Part shown: positions 36,160 through 48,421 of the stretch, piece by piece
Position numbering within the stretch: position 1 is the first letter of the stretch
How the letters are laid out: each line of letters opens with the position of its first letter
Assembly: GCA_905250115.1 (NCBI GenBank)
Contig: CAJNOI010000255.1
Coordinates: forward strand, 1-64,000
Reading direction: 5' to 3'
DNA from: Adineta steineri
Lineage: Eukaryota > Rotifera > Eurotatoria > Adinetida > Adinetidae
Length of the DNA: 64,000 bases
Translations under genes and position numbers: made by a program
The notes under the pieces: model-generated
What the model was told of the DNA's origin: nothing
Database searches by the model: none
Seen by the model: only the letters and a program-made list of their open reading frames with translations

Positions 36160-36410
36160 ATATTATCATTGCAATAAATCATTTCATTTGTTATAGACAA
36201 TACATATAGATAGATTTAATATTAAAATTTACAAAACCTTCAAAAAAAATATTCATATTTAATCATTATTTGTGTTCGTAATGTCGTATAGTCATCTATA
36301 GATATATATTCTTTATTGTAATTGTGTAATTGAACGTGTTTATTAAAATATTTTAAAATTAATTTTTTAAATAATTAGAATTGATACTACGAAAATTAGG
36401 ATATATATCT

Positions 36411-37180
36411 TTTATCAAATAGTTTCGTTTGATATATTCACACATTTGATTATCTTCACACTTTTTAAGTTATTAACATGGCGGTCAACTATCAAAAGTA
36501 ATCATAATCTCTTATGTATGTATCAATAGATAATAGTTTGTTGATCATGTGATTTATTGAAATAAAAAAAGTTATTGAATTTGTTTTGACTGATATCAAT
36601 GTCATACTTAAAGTAAATTATATGTCTATGTTGACATGTAAAATGTATAGTACTATATAAATCATAGGTTTCACCTAATTGCGATCGATCGATTGCTATC
36701 TAGTGTTAATAAATAAGACATCATCTGATTGAATATTTCTCGAGCGACATCTATCCACGCGAATCGTAAATATATCAGTAATAAAAACTTATATTTATTA
36801 TAGATTTGTTATTTTCACATCGAAAACTACAATATGAATAATTTCAATGGAAAATCATATATAAATTATCATTAATCTACTTGCATTGGTCAATTATCAT
36901 TGAAGAAAAAGATGTATTGCATGCATACGAACGAGTTGTCTTCTTCTATGGATTGTCATGAGTCACGGTATTTTTAAATATTTGCGTTCGGTAAGGACTG
37001 ACTATCTCTCGATTACTATCAATCGATTGATGATACACGATAACTAATGAAGCATGGTTTGTTATACCTATTTCTTCTCACATTTATTTCCTATTCGAAA
37101 GAGAAAAAAAAAGCGATTCACTTCTTATTCAAACAATCAATTATATTCTATATTTTTGTAGATGTCTTGGTACAAACATC
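36411..37180. other. Intergenic upstream of FHIP
   Basis: AT-rich, no gene seen. A TTTTTGTAG acceptor at 37153-37161 lies 19 bases before the FHIP start codon, so a 5' leader exon may exist in this stretch. Confidence 0.45.
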
Positions 37181-40100
37181 ATGACTCTTCATTGGAAACG
37201 ATATCGTAGTACTGAAAGTTTGGACGACGAGAGTAGTGTTGAAGTGACGGTTAGTTTAAAGATTATTTTTTTATATTGAAATAGATTAATATCCTTGATC
37301 TATACGATCTATGGATTAGATTAAATTTGTTACAACTTTAATAATCTACGTGACTCGAATAGAAGTGTTACATCATAAAACCAAGGAATAAAAATGAATC
37401 ATCGTTGTTCTAGTTATTAGCTTGTTTTTCTCTGCCGTCGATACTACGACTATTTCTAGTTGACAGACATCATAACGATCAACATATCTGGATCGATAAA
37501 AGAAAGAGGAGAGAGAGAGGGAGAAAAAAAGAAGAAGAAGAAAGACTGTTACAATAAGATTCAGTATTGTATATTATCAATGGAATTCATGAGAGTAACG
37601 GAAGAGGTAGAAAATAATAAATATCATAGGATGATTATTTTTTTATTTTATGATAAAATTTAGGTTCTTCGACAACATTGGAAACAAATTTTACAAATAT
37701 TTCAAAAATCTTTAGTTGATCAAGATGATATCAGTTGTGTAATATCACATTTTCATCACGCAGTCACTTTACTTACTAATGAAGTCGCTAGTCACGATCG
37801 TCCCGGTCCTGTACTCTTATATTTTATTTCGGAATCTATACTGGATACATTCTTTATTTGGTCATTAAGTTGTCCGGAATATGCATCTGAACTTAAATAT
37901 CATCAGTTACGTTGTTTTGAATTTCTTCTTAGTCGGTCTCAACATGAACTTCTCTTTCATAAACAAATTGTAGGTTAATCAACTTCATATATATCTATAA
38001 ATATATATTATTTTATATATTTAGTTTAAACCATTGTTGAATCTTCTTCGATCATGTGAATCATCAACATCATTAGAACTTATTGAAAAACATATGATCA
38101 TTGTACTTAATCAAGTACGAAATAATAAAATAATATTACACGCTTCTAAACCATAGATGATATCATAATAATGCCATCTATATATACAAACATCGTTGAC
38201 ATTAAGGTTTTCTTTTTTCTGTATTACATAATAACAATAGCTATCTCTTTAATTGGCAGTCTAATGAATATTGAAAGATATATTATGCATTCTATATAAA
38301 AAACGAAGAGTTAATCTATTGATGAAAGTACAAGGCGAATTTTATGTTAAAAATAATTTTTTTTATTTTATCTATAATAACTAATGATTGAATATATATT
38401 CTAGGTTTGTGTTAGTATTACAAAAAGTCCTGAATTATTGGAATTTTGTTTTGATATCAGTGCTGATCATGGTCCATCAAGATTTGTCATATTTTCTCTC
38501 CTGATTCCATTCGTTCATCGTGAAGGACTTGCTGGTATGATTATTGTTTGTTTTAAATTCTTTATTGAAAAGATAAAAAAAGAATTTTCAATATCCTACG
38601 TTGAGAAATCTATCCTATTTAGATAAACCATCTGCACAGGGTATTACTACAGGTTGGGAAAAAAACAAGTTTTAAAGCCTTTTCTTTTTCTAGAAACGAT
38701 TGCAGCATGTTTGATTTTTCGTGATTGTGTTTGCATTTGATTATTAGTTCTATTTGCATATATTCTAATCATAATTGATTTTAGGTCAACAAGCTCGTGA
38801 TGCATTATTACTCATCATGCAATTATCTAATCGAAATGAACATATAGCTAAATACATCGTTGAAAATACGAATTTTTGTCCGGTAAACAAAACAAAAAAG
38901 GCTTTAATTTATAATTAAGTAGTATTTTTTTTTGATTATCTTTTAGATCTTAGCGACAGGTTTAAGTGCACTTTATTCAGATTTACCATATCGTTTAACA
39001 ACAAATAATGATGATTGGTTTATATTAACAAAAAAAGAATGGTCAGAAAATGCATCATTAGTACAATTTATGAATTCATTACAATTTTGTAATGATGTTA
39101 TTCAAGTAAAGATTATTTTCATTTGAAAAAATTTTTCTTTATATATTTAATCAGATTGCTCATCCGAGTATTGGTCATCATCTTTTACAATATATTTATC
39201 ATGGATTTCTTGTTCCTGTTCTTGGTCCGAGTATTCATCAAGTAAGCTTGTTTTTTTTTAAACCTATTTAATAAATTTCGGGTGCTTAAATTGATGAAAG
39301 CTTTTATGTGGCTATTTGGGTGCAAATTTCTTCTTTCATAGGATCTTCATGAAATACCAGTGAAATTTTCTGATTTACAACAGTTTTCGGTAAATATTGA
39401 TTGAAATCAAAAAAATGTCAATATACGAACACAAAGATTGATTTTTCCTTGTTTTGTTGTTTCACCTTTCCTTTTGCACATCACCTTTTCTTTGCATGAA
39501 AGTTTTCTTCTTTAGAATATTTTAGTTTTATTTAACAAATAATCTTCTAATTCTATTTTTTCTTCTTTATATAGAATACCATGGATGAAGTTATTGCAGC
39601 AACAGCTTATTTAGATTTATTCTTACGTACTGTTTATGAACCAGCTCTATTAAAAATTTTTTTAAAATTTATTCTCTGTGCTAAAATCGATGAAATTAGT
39701 TTATTGGATACATTGATTAATCGAATTAATTTTACAACAAAACTTGGTTTAGTTTCACTTGGATTATTTAATACATTGATTAATTTAAATTGTGAAGATA
39801 TTATGTATCGACTAATTTTTATGTATGTAAAAAAAAACGATTTATTTTGATTTATGTTTATTGAAATTTTTCTTAGGTATTTAATTCCATGTCGACATGT
39901 TATGTTAAGTCAACGACGTCATATAACTGATGTTGAAATTTATGGAAAAAATGCGGAAAAATTTCATACATTAAGACCATCATTTTCAAATAAAAATGAT
40001 AATTCGGATAGTATCGAACAAGTACGATCAAAACAACTACGAGTCACTTTTGATCAACATAATGAATTAACTGAACGTTATGAATCTACATTTCCTGCTT

Positions 40101-43100
40101 ATCTTGAAGTATAAAATTATTCTTTTAAATATTCTTCTTCACTGACTTTTCTTTTCATTTTAGGATGCACATTTTAATATTGCACGTTGCCGTATTGCTT
40201 GTCGTTGTTGGACGGCACCGTATGATAGTGAAACACCATCTCCTGATGCAGTTATCGGAGAAATGGATTTAATTTCATTAGCAAGTAGTATATCATCATT
40301 AAATAATGATAATAATAATAATAATACGCAAAAATCAAATAATATTTCAAATCCAAAACAATCAATAAATCTAGGAAAAAATGTTGCTATATCAAATGAT
40401 TCTGGTATTCATGTCGATGGTTTAGATATGAATTCTCAAATAGAACATGTACAAAAAACAATAGAAAATTCATTTCAATTACCATCATGGCTCGCTAATA
40501 ATCAACCTATACCAGATGAACTTCTTGCTAAACATTCAACAGTCAATCATTCAACTTATAATAATATTAATGAAGAAGATGATGATGATGATTATGATCG
40601 TCCATCAGCATTTTATGCATTTTCATTTATTAATTCTCCAGGTGATCATGAAGATGCATGGTCTATTCAATCATTAAATACATCTAATAATCATATACGT
40701 GATGAAATTCAAACATGTGTTGATACACTTCATACTTGTTTAAATCATTTTCGTGAAATGAATGAACCAAAAAATGATATCGATGAAAATGTAACAAATT
40801 TATTAAATGATTTAATTGATCAAATAGAAAATTCAATTGAAAATGAATCACAGGAAAATATAGAAAATTTTGTTGATATATCCTTAGATTCAAATTTATT
40901 AAACGAATTATTTACAAAAAAATTAACATTTAATGAATATTTAATGTTACTTGATCGATTAATTGAAGATAAATATGCTAAAAATTCAACAAAAAAAGGT
41001 GAAAATTTATTAAATGAAATTCTTTTAATTGCTGAAGAAATTGAGCAATATCGAACAATAATTATTTCTGATAATAATGAACTAGATATTCAACATCCTT
41101 TACAATTTTTTTTATCAAATACACAATCAAATTATTCTATTATTTCATTTCTACCACAATCAACATCAATGGATATGTCATTATTAGTTGCAAATGATCT
41201 ATCAAATCAAACACAATCAAATCTTTTTACAACAAGTCTTCAACAACAACAAACATCTACAATTTCTGGTAAAACAGCTGATATTGGTATGTTTTTTAGA
41301 ATTATTTAATAATAGACAAAAAAATGTTCTATATAGTTCTTTGTCTCTTGAGATATCTATTCGATTTCTCAGGAGATTTTTGCTATTTTATTAGAGAAAA
41401 AAGATCATTAGGGGATTTGTTTTCATATGATCGGAAAATAATAAATTAACGAATTACTTTGTAAAAAAAATGCTTCATTTGATTTACTTATATTCATTCA
41501 ATAGTTTTACAGTTTGTAAATAATCATCTTACTACCGATTGTAAAAAAGAAATAATTTACTGAGGATCAAATTTTGATGAATGACATATTAATTTCGTCT
41601 TAATTAGTTGATATAGAGATGAGCCAACACACCCAACAGTGGCAGATTTAATGGGGGTGATCGCTCCCCTTCCGAATTTTTTTTTGATTTTTTACAGCAA
41701 AAATGAACGAAAAAATAGGTTCACATTACTTCGATTGGATTCAATAGATAGCTTTTAGCCAAAATCGTCCCCTCCCCTTTCCAAAATTCTAGATCCGCCA
41801 CTGACATCCACCCTCAATTATACTAGAATATCTTCTTTATTGATTCAAGAATACAACAATAACTTTATGAAAACGTTTATCTATGTTGTTGTTTTGAAGC
41901 TTGTATCGAGCAGTACTAGAACTAATAATTTATTGCTTTTGTTATTGCAATTATAGATTCTATATAAAGATTGTAGGAAACGAACGTTTAGATTTTATCG
42001 AACAATTGTATATCCTATTATGTATTTATTTCTCTATAGGTCCATTTCTCCGAACAATATTTTCCAAATTAGAAAATATGTTACAAAATCCTTTACATGT
42101 AAATCTTTTATTAACTGGTATAATCTCACGATTAGCACATTATTCTCAACCATTATTACGTTCATTATTATTGAATCATAGTCTTGTACTCGAAACAAAT
42201 GTCAAATCACTTTTTCAAGTAAAATGAATAATATTAAAAAGCAAAATTGTTTTTCTTAATATTATTGTTTTAGATTCTTTCAAATCTCAAATCAAAACTT
42301 GAAACCATTTCTCAAACATATAATGATTTTAATAATCTTGTTCAATTAGCTCATGAAACATTATATCAAAGAGAAAATAATACTAAAGTATATTTATTTT
42401 AATGTATATATATATATAAGTTATGTTTGTTTTTTCTTTAGGAATCTGAGGAATCATCTAGACGAACACGTTCTCCATCACGTACACGATCAAAATCAGC
42501 TGATCCTGGAAAAGGTAAATAAACAAAACTAAAAAAAGATTTTCCTTCTATTACTTTTATTTCCAGAAGAAGAACGAGTTTTTTTTGAAATTCAACAATT
42601 ACCTATAAAAGGTTGTGCATGTACTATTATTTGCAGTTGATTTCTTGTATTTTTTTTATCTCGCATGTTTAGTTGTCATAATTTCCCATATTTTTTTCTC
42701 TAGTTTCCTACATTTGAAAGAAAAAGAAAAATTATTATTTATTTTTATTAATTTAGAACCTGTCTCAAAACGAACACGTATTATGAACTTTTTTCGTGGT
42801 CGTAGTCGAGTATCCGAAAGAGTAGATAATAATATCAAAGAACGTGATTATTCTCAAGTAACATTAATTGATAAAACATCGATGAAGTAATATGTTTAGA
42901 AATAAATTAAAATAAAATAATTTTTTCTTCTTAAGATTTATTAATATTCGTGAAAATCATCAATCTGTATCTGTAAGTGAATGGGATGATCCTAAAACAC
43001 GTAATATTGCTTATTGTGCTGTTATATTTAATGAATTTCTCAAAGAACTTGCCGCTATTACATTAGAACATAGCGTACAACAATTTGATGATGATCAAAT

Positions 43101-43137
43101 ATTTGACGATATTTCATCAATACAATTATTATATTAA
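37181..43137 (+). CDS. FHIP: FHF complex subunit, FTS- and Hook-interacting protein (FHIP/FAM160 family)
   Basis: Seventeen exons (37181-37249, 37664-37969, 38025-38114, 38405-38534, 38785-38882, 38947-39105, 39155-39241, 39342-39389, 39575-39822, 39877-40108, 40164-41286, 42040-42218, 42274-42387, 42442-42514, 42567-42611, 42757-42886, 42936-43137) join in frame to about 1110 residues. The N-terminal half has the helical FHIP core: SHDRPGPVLLYFISESI, ILATGLSALYSDLPYRL, LQFCNDVIQIAHPSIGHHLL, YHGFLVPVLGPSIHQ. Residues about 490-860 are a low-complexity Asn/Ser/Asp-rich insert, nearly all of it in exon 11. The conserved C-terminal part follows (GPFLRTIFSKLENMLQNP ... NIAYCAVIFNEFLKEL). Family members join FTS and Hook proteins to link early endosomes with dynein. 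Exon 8 is only 48 bp. Confidence 0.88.
41637..41804. mobile_element. hAT-like MITE in FHIP intron 11
   Basis: The left end CAGTGGCAGATTTAATGGGG and the reverse complement of the right end, CAGTGGCGGATCTAGAATTT, form an imperfect TIR on a 168-bp unit. Flanking octamers ACACCCAA and ACATCCAC agree at 6 of 8 positions, consistent with an old 8-bp hAT target duplication. There is no coding capacity. Confidence 0.7.
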
Positions 43138-43743
43138 ATATTTTTTTTCTGTTCTTATAATTCATTTACGATCATAATCTGAATATATTTTTCTATCAAT
43201 CGGTAATAATCCCTCATATGTTCTGTTATGTATTTATGAAATTGTAATATTTATTTGTCAAAAGAAGAAGAAGATGATATTGTGTTCTTTTTTTTTATAT
43301 TATATGTATTTATTAGATAAGAAGACAAAAAAAATAGATACTTATTATTGGAGATTTATTTGAATAATGATGAGAATATTATATTCAATCATGTTTGTTT
43401 TTTCTTTCTTTTTGATTATTGATAAATATGCAGAATCTCTTATATAAACTTAGAAGATAATTGTTGATTAAAAGGTTAGAGTTCCAAGTTCGAAAAAATC
43501 AACCTTCGTAGTCTATATATGTTTAAGTCCTTGGTTTGATAATAATGTATACAATTTCTAAAATATGTCAGAAGTGAGACATACGAAGGATATTAGATAG
43601 AATACTTGAGAGAGAAGCTCCTTCATTAGTCCGTATTCATTTGCACTATCATTACAAACAATTCTTATATATATATATATATATCAACACGTTTAAAAAG
43701 TAAATTTAAAATCAAGAAACTTGTAAGTAATTAGAGACATCAA
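43138..43743. other. Intergenic between FHIP and GPCR
   Basis: AT-rich. A TA microsatellite at about 43668-43684 lies 60 bp before the GPCR start codon. No other feature seen. Confidence 0.5.
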
Positions 43744-44733
43744 ATGAAAAATCATTTTAATGGAACGAATATTTCCTTAAAAATCTTTTCATTTTTTATT
43801 ATTTATTATCCATTAATATTAATTATTCTTGGTACTATATTAAATCTTTTAACATTTATTATTCTCTGTCGAACAACATTTAAAAATGCAAGAAAACGAC
43901 CAACAATTCATTATATGCGTACAATAGCTATATTTGATATATTAATATTATATGGATGGAATTTAGATCAATATCTTGAAAGAACAATTGGTATTAAAAT
44001 GACAAATTATTCAGTAATATCATGTAAAATATTTACATTTTTAAATTATTTTATTTATCATGTATCAGCATGGTTACGTGTATTTATTTGTTTTGATCGT
44101 TATTTATCATTAAGTCGTTTACATCGAACATGGTTTAGTATATCAAAAAATGTTCTAATTCTTATTAGTTTTCTAATGCTAAGTTTTATTTTAATTAATT
44201 TACATATATTTCCTTTTGTTTGTTATTATGAAAATGATCAAGTTAATACTGAATCACGTTATTATACAATCTATCCAATGTGGGATCGTGTTAATTTAAT
44301 TATATATAATTGTCTTCCATTTTCATTTATGATTATATTTAATAGTGGAATTATTTATCATTTAATTTTATTACGACGTATAAGTACAGTAAGAAAAACT
44401 TCTCGAATACAACATCGATCAATTTCAATCACATTACTTTTAACAACATGTTTATTTTTTCTAATGACAACACCAGTTTCAATTGCATATGCATATTTTT
44501 CACATAGAAATGAACATATTTTATATGCACTTGATTCAATTCTTTATACTTATCATATTTTAGGTTTTCCTGTTTATTTTTTAACATTTAGAGAATTTCG
44601 AAGAGAATTTTTCAAATTAATTACATTATATAATTGTCGAAAATGTAAAAATTTATCAACAATACATCATGATACACCTATTAAAAATGTTGTAAATCAT
44701 TTATTTATAATATCTGATACATCTTTAAAATAG
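43744..44733 (+). CDS. Rhodopsin-like G protein-coupled receptor, intronless
   Basis: A single-exon frame of 329 residues with seven hydrophobic segments, beginning with an Asn-glycosylated N-terminus (HFNGTNIS). TM1 is about 15-40 (YYPLILIILGTILNLLTFII) and holds the conserved Asn. The TM3 end carries the class A signature as ICFDRYLSL (DRY). One extracellular Cys before TM3 (ISCKIF) and one after TM4 (FVCYYE) can form the usual disulfide. The NPxxY box in TM7 is altered to FPVYF. A short basic tail with CRKCK could be palmitoylated. The set resembles the expanded intronless peptide/FMRFamide-like receptor families of rotifers, but the ligand cannot be named from sequence. Introns are absent although neighbouring genes are intron-rich, which fits spread by retrocopy or local expansion. 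Confidence 0.85.
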   Translation: MKNHFNGTNISLKIFSFFIIYYPLILIILGTILNLLTFIILCRTTFKNARKRPTIHYMRTIAIFDILILYGWNLDQYLERTIGIKMTNYSVISCKIFTFLNYFIYHVSAWLRVFICFDRYLSLSRLHRTWFSISKNVLILISFLMLSFILINLHIFPFVCYYENDQVNTESRYYTIYPMWDRVNLIIYNCLPFSFMIIFNSGIIYHLILLRRISTVRKTSRIQHRSISITLLLTTCLFFLMTTPVSIAYAYFSHRNEHILYALDSILYTYHILGFPVYFLTFREFRREFFKLITLYNCRKCKNLSTIHHDTPIKNVVNHLFIISDTSLK

Positions 44734-44848
44734 AAAATAAATACTTTAAAAATTATTAACATTTTTTATTCTATAAAATATCGTAAATATTTCATTTAAT
44801 TCATATAGAATAATATAAGTTTTACTTTGTAAAGACTTTATAACCAAG

Positions 44849-44962
44849 GGTGGGCGGCACTAGTCTTTGCCCGGGCACCGGCAGAAAATAACCTAATAAT
44901 TACCATCATTTACACTACTTTTTACACATTGTTTTCAAGGATCATAGGGCAGCCGCAATTTT
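44849..44962. mobile_element. hAT-like terminal fragment
   Basis: The sequence CAAGGGTGGGCGGCACTAG, then GCCCGGGCACCGGCAG, resembles one terminus of a hAT-type element (CARGGGTGGGC...). No clear partner end was found before the pogo-like element at 45162, so this is a low-confidence fragment. Confidence 0.3.
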
Positions 44963-45161
44963 TTGGTTACGCTACTAGGTGCAATCTTTCAACAGATTAT
45001 CGATCAATTATTATACTAGTTTAGAAAAAGGTACTTTTGATATTTATATACGAAAATCTGCTTGCATTTTTCTATTTCATAACAAAAGGTTACTCATAGA
45101 TGTAGTCATGAATAAAACTATGGAAATTTGTCAGACGAATTTTCTATATCGTTTTGTATTA

Positions 45162-45720
45162 CAGTAAAACCTCCCTAATATGAACACCATCGGGATCGAA
45201 AAAAAGTATTCACTATAGAGAGCTAACATATAACATAGCCTGAAATGGAAGAAATCTTAGAATATTTGCTTATACCTTTATAGTAGAGAAACATCCGAGT
45301 ATCTATTCTATTATTCATTTATTATTAGTTAAATGATTTTAATAAAAAAAATCGAACTACAATACAAAAACGAGTAGCTGCCTAATTCGAGTTCGAATAT
45401 AAGTGGATATTAAAAAAAGAAAAGTTAATACCTATTCTTATATATTTTACAGTGAAACTAAAACTGAATCTATTCCTAAATTTCACCATTTATTTTCGAA
45501 TTCGAACCAGGCAGCTCATCAAAACATATGACAGAAAGTAGAAAGAGATCAAAAAAAACGTTGTATATATGTACACATTGAAGAGGTGACAATACCAGAC
45601 CGGTCCGAAAAAAAGCGTTCACTGTTCAGAATAAAAAGATGTCCATATTGGAGAAATGCATTTCCAGCAAAAGTCGCTCCGTCGGATCTGAGACCGTTCA
45701 TAAAACAGACGATTTTACTG
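45162..45720. mobile_element. Second pogo-like non-autonomous element, 559 bp
   Basis: Begins CAGTAAAACCTCCCTAATAT and ends ...CGATTTTACTG, flanked by TA at 45160-45161 and 45721-45722. Its text is the reverse complement of the element at 29962-31117 with internal deletions: both share the CTATAGAGAG/AACATA block, the AGCTGCCTAATTCGA inner repeat, and the GAGACCGTTCATAAAACAG / CTGTTTTATGAACGG end. There is no transposase. Together the two copies define a family in this genome. Confidence 0.85.
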
Positions 45721-45855
45721 TAATTCTATCAATTGCGAATATGAGAAAATATATTGAATATAATTTATTTATCTGAACTTAGAAGAAAAAAACAAAATTT
45801 ATTTTTAATAATTATTAAAGCTTAACAAGTGCAAAAAAAAGGAAATGTACAAATG

Positions 45856-46634
45856 TTAATAAGAACAAAATTCATTTGATGATAAACAATGATTCATATC
45901 CATCGTACAATCACCTGTACTTGTTGTTGCTATTGGATCAAGTCCAATCATTTCAACTTCATTTTTAAATATATCTAATAAATGTTCAATATCATCTGTA
46001 TAGATATTTTCATGTTCAATCATTTGAATTGGTTCATTAAAATTTGTTGGCATATGAACAGTTGGTAATGTATCTGAAAGTGATGGATCATTTTTAAGTA
46101 ACATATATCGAGATGTTCGTTGTTGTTGCTGTTGTGTCGATGGTTGTGAATAATCAAAATAGAATGATTCAGATGATAATGATTGTGTAGGATAAATAGG
46201 AAGAATTTGTTCAGAATGAAAACGTTTTGTCTGATGATGATGATATGATGATGTTGTTGATGAATCAAATTTACGTTTTGATGTTTGATTATGATATGAT
46301 TGATGAGAATAGTATTGATTCTCTTCATTTGAATATTGATGATTATGAGTAAATGCCGGTATTGATGAACGTATTGTTTGACCATTAACAACTGTAAATG
46401 GTTTATTTATTCGTTCAATTTTTTTATTTTTATTTTCATGATTATTATATTCATGTGATGTTGAATAACGTTGTTGTTGTTGTTGTTTAGTATTATTCAT
46501 TTGTATAAGCCATGATAAATCAGTTAAATCATCATCAATTTGTACAGATTTATTTTCAATCTTAAAAGAAAAGAAAAGAAAAGAAAAAATATTTTTATTT
46601 TTCTTGAAAAGTAACTTACTGTTGCAACTGGCAT
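45856..46634 (-). CDS. Unknown nuclear-type protein, Gln/Ser/His-rich with LTDLSWL motif
   Basis: Two exons, 46634-46620 (MPVAT) and 46560-45856, join in phase 0 to 239 residues. The N-terminal acidic-hydrophobic motif DDDLTDLSWLIQ recalls the LTSLxWL box of some forkhead (FOXN/FOXJ) factors, but no forkhead domain follows. The middle is low complexity (Gln runs, HH, Ser) with basic KRKFD and TKRFHS patches that could be nuclear signals. The C-terminus is acidic with DDIEHLLDIFKNEVEMIG, a plausible amphipathic activation helix. An AT-rich TATTTAAATA box lies about 55 bp upstream of the ATG (46688-46699). This is possibly a transcription cofactor. I do not recognise the family. Confidence 0.6.
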
Positions 46635-48013
46635 TTGTTCAATTGTTAAGATATTTATTTCTGTCTATGTATATAACACCTTCAGTCTATTTAAATATGA
46701 AAATTCTTTTTTTTCTTTTTCTTCTCTTTTCGTTTATTATATAATATAGTACTGAGTGGTATGTATATCGATTGAATAGCTTAAGATAATGATTGTTGCT
46801 GCTCATAGTGATGATGTCATATATTTTTTTGTCTTTCGATGAAATAGAAATGAATATGAGCCGATTGTTGTATTGAAAGATAACAGTGTTATCATTATGA
46901 ATATAATGGAAAGGAATTTTTTGTATATGATTAGAAATCTAATGAGTGATAATTTATTTGGTATGTACAAGAAAAGATTTTTAAATAAAATTCCAAGAGT
47001 GTTTATCTTGAAATATAATCAGTTTAATGAGAAGTTTTCTAGCACAAAAATTACATAGAACATTTATAATCTTATTAGTTAGAGTAGAAAACATTAGATA
47101 TTCGAATAGTTATTTTTTCTTGATAGAAATAAAATCAATGAAACAACTTCTTCTTATAATATCTGCTTGAGTACTTTAAATACTCTTTCCGAAACAAATA
47201 ATATATTGTATTATTTCTTCGAATATGGCTTAGACATCCATGTTCTTTGCATGTCATCATATTAGTTTTCTTTATTATCATAAAATGATCCCGATAGATT
47301 TTCTATTTAAATATTTACTTCTATATCTTCGTTATTATTCTTCTCGTTCAAAAATAATTAAACTAAGAGGAATCTTTTAATGAAAAACTCTATTAGGAAT
47401 TGTCTCATTTAATTTAAAAGAAAATATATGTCAAGGAAAAAAAAAAAACCTCGGTCGCTCTTATTTTAATTAAACAATTAGACGTACTACTTTCCATTTT
47501 CTTTTTGAAGAGATCCGTTCCATATTAACCTCATATCTTTGATTACGACACTATATTTTTCTGCTAATTTCAATCTTTAGTATATTGCACAGTCATATAT
47601 AACGCTTCTCTTTCATCAGAAGTTGTATTCGAACAACCACTTTGTTTTAATGACATTTATAATCACATTGCATGTTTTTGTTTTTTCTCTTCTATGAATA
47701 CAAATAAATTTGAACGTCCTATTAGATAGATAGATAGGACTATTTGAGTTTTGTTTGTTACTGTTCAAGACTATGTTTATTATTTTAATAAATAAATACT
47801 TATATGTATATAATAAGCAAATGAACAATAAGTGACTCGTATTGGTGAAAATAAATACGTTTTTTTGTTTTCTTAATGTTAGAATTATTAGTAAATAAAG
47901 TAGATTGATGCACACACAAAAACAAAATGATAAAGAGAAAAGACGTGCAAGTGACATATAGAGAAGAAAAAAAAAGAAAAGTGATTATTCATAGTTTTAA
48001 ATGTCTTTATTGA
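46635..48013. other. Intergenic, no gene seen
   Basis: AT-rich spacer of 1.4 kb. Short frames here have no domain content. No repeat beyond homopolymer runs and a small TAGA microsatellite near 47726. Confidence 0.5.
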
Positions 48014-48342
48014 TTAATCTTTATATGCTCGTTGAAATTCTAGAAGAAGAGAAGAAAAAAAATATCAAGAATTTTATTTGAAAAATAAATATATATGTAT
48101 ACCTTCAAATGTTACGAGACCATCTTTATCCGAATCAATAGCAGTAAATGCTTTGCTAATAGCAGTATCATCCTTATTTGCTTTTGAATAATATGCACGA
48201 AATTCTTCTAAAGTTATATGACCATCTTTATCCTAGAAACAAAAAAAACAATAAATTTAATTTTTATTAAGAATAATCTTACTCCATCAAGTCGATCGAA
48301 TTCAGATCGAAGATCATCCGATGAACCTTTTGTTGCTGACAT
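48014..48342 (-). CDS. Miniature calcium-binding protein with two EF-hands
   Basis: Three exons (48342-48283, 48232-48103, 48039-48014) join to 71 residues. The two EF-hand loops are complete: DGDKDGHITLEE and DSDKDGLVTFEE, each with Asp at 1, 3 and 5, Gly at 6, a branched hydrophobic residue at 8 and Glu at 12, so both should bind calcium. The helices around them (FRAYYSKANKDDTAISKAF and EFQRAYKD) are short. The protein is half a calmodulin: one EF-hand pair and little else. The first intron falls within the first loop. An AATAAA signal lies within 15 bases of the stop and a TATA box about 70 bp before the ATG, so this is a compact, self-contained gene. It resembles calbindin/S100-size sensors but has two canonical loops. 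Confidence 0.85.
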
Positions 48343-48410
48343 GTTTTGAACGAAAAGAAATTAAATAATAGAAAGAAATTATCTAGAAATTAAAAAAAAC
48401 ACAATTGCTC

Positions 48411-48421
48411 TTATATTTATA
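48411..48421 (-). promoter_or_regulatory. TATA box of the EF-hand gene
   Basis: On the minus strand the sequence reads TATAAATATAA, 69-79 bases upstream of the EF-hand start codon, a suitable distance for a core promoter with a short 5' UTR. Position and sequence only; no transcript evidence. Confidence 0.5.

Larger units (their letters stand above)
31118..36410 (+). repeat. Tandem duplication, unit B
   Basis: Aligns with unit A from TATGCACTGTATTTATTTTC to GATACTACGAAAATTAGGAT. Extra sequence of about 285 bp relative to A lies at about 31232-31516, bounded by AATTATTTTT direct repeats. The 3' half is much more similar to A than the 5' half. Confidence 0.85.

Noticed and set aside
37460-37663. 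67-codon frame in the first FHIP intron
   Set aside because: Lies wholly in an intron whose flanking exons join in phase; GA-rich repeat composition.
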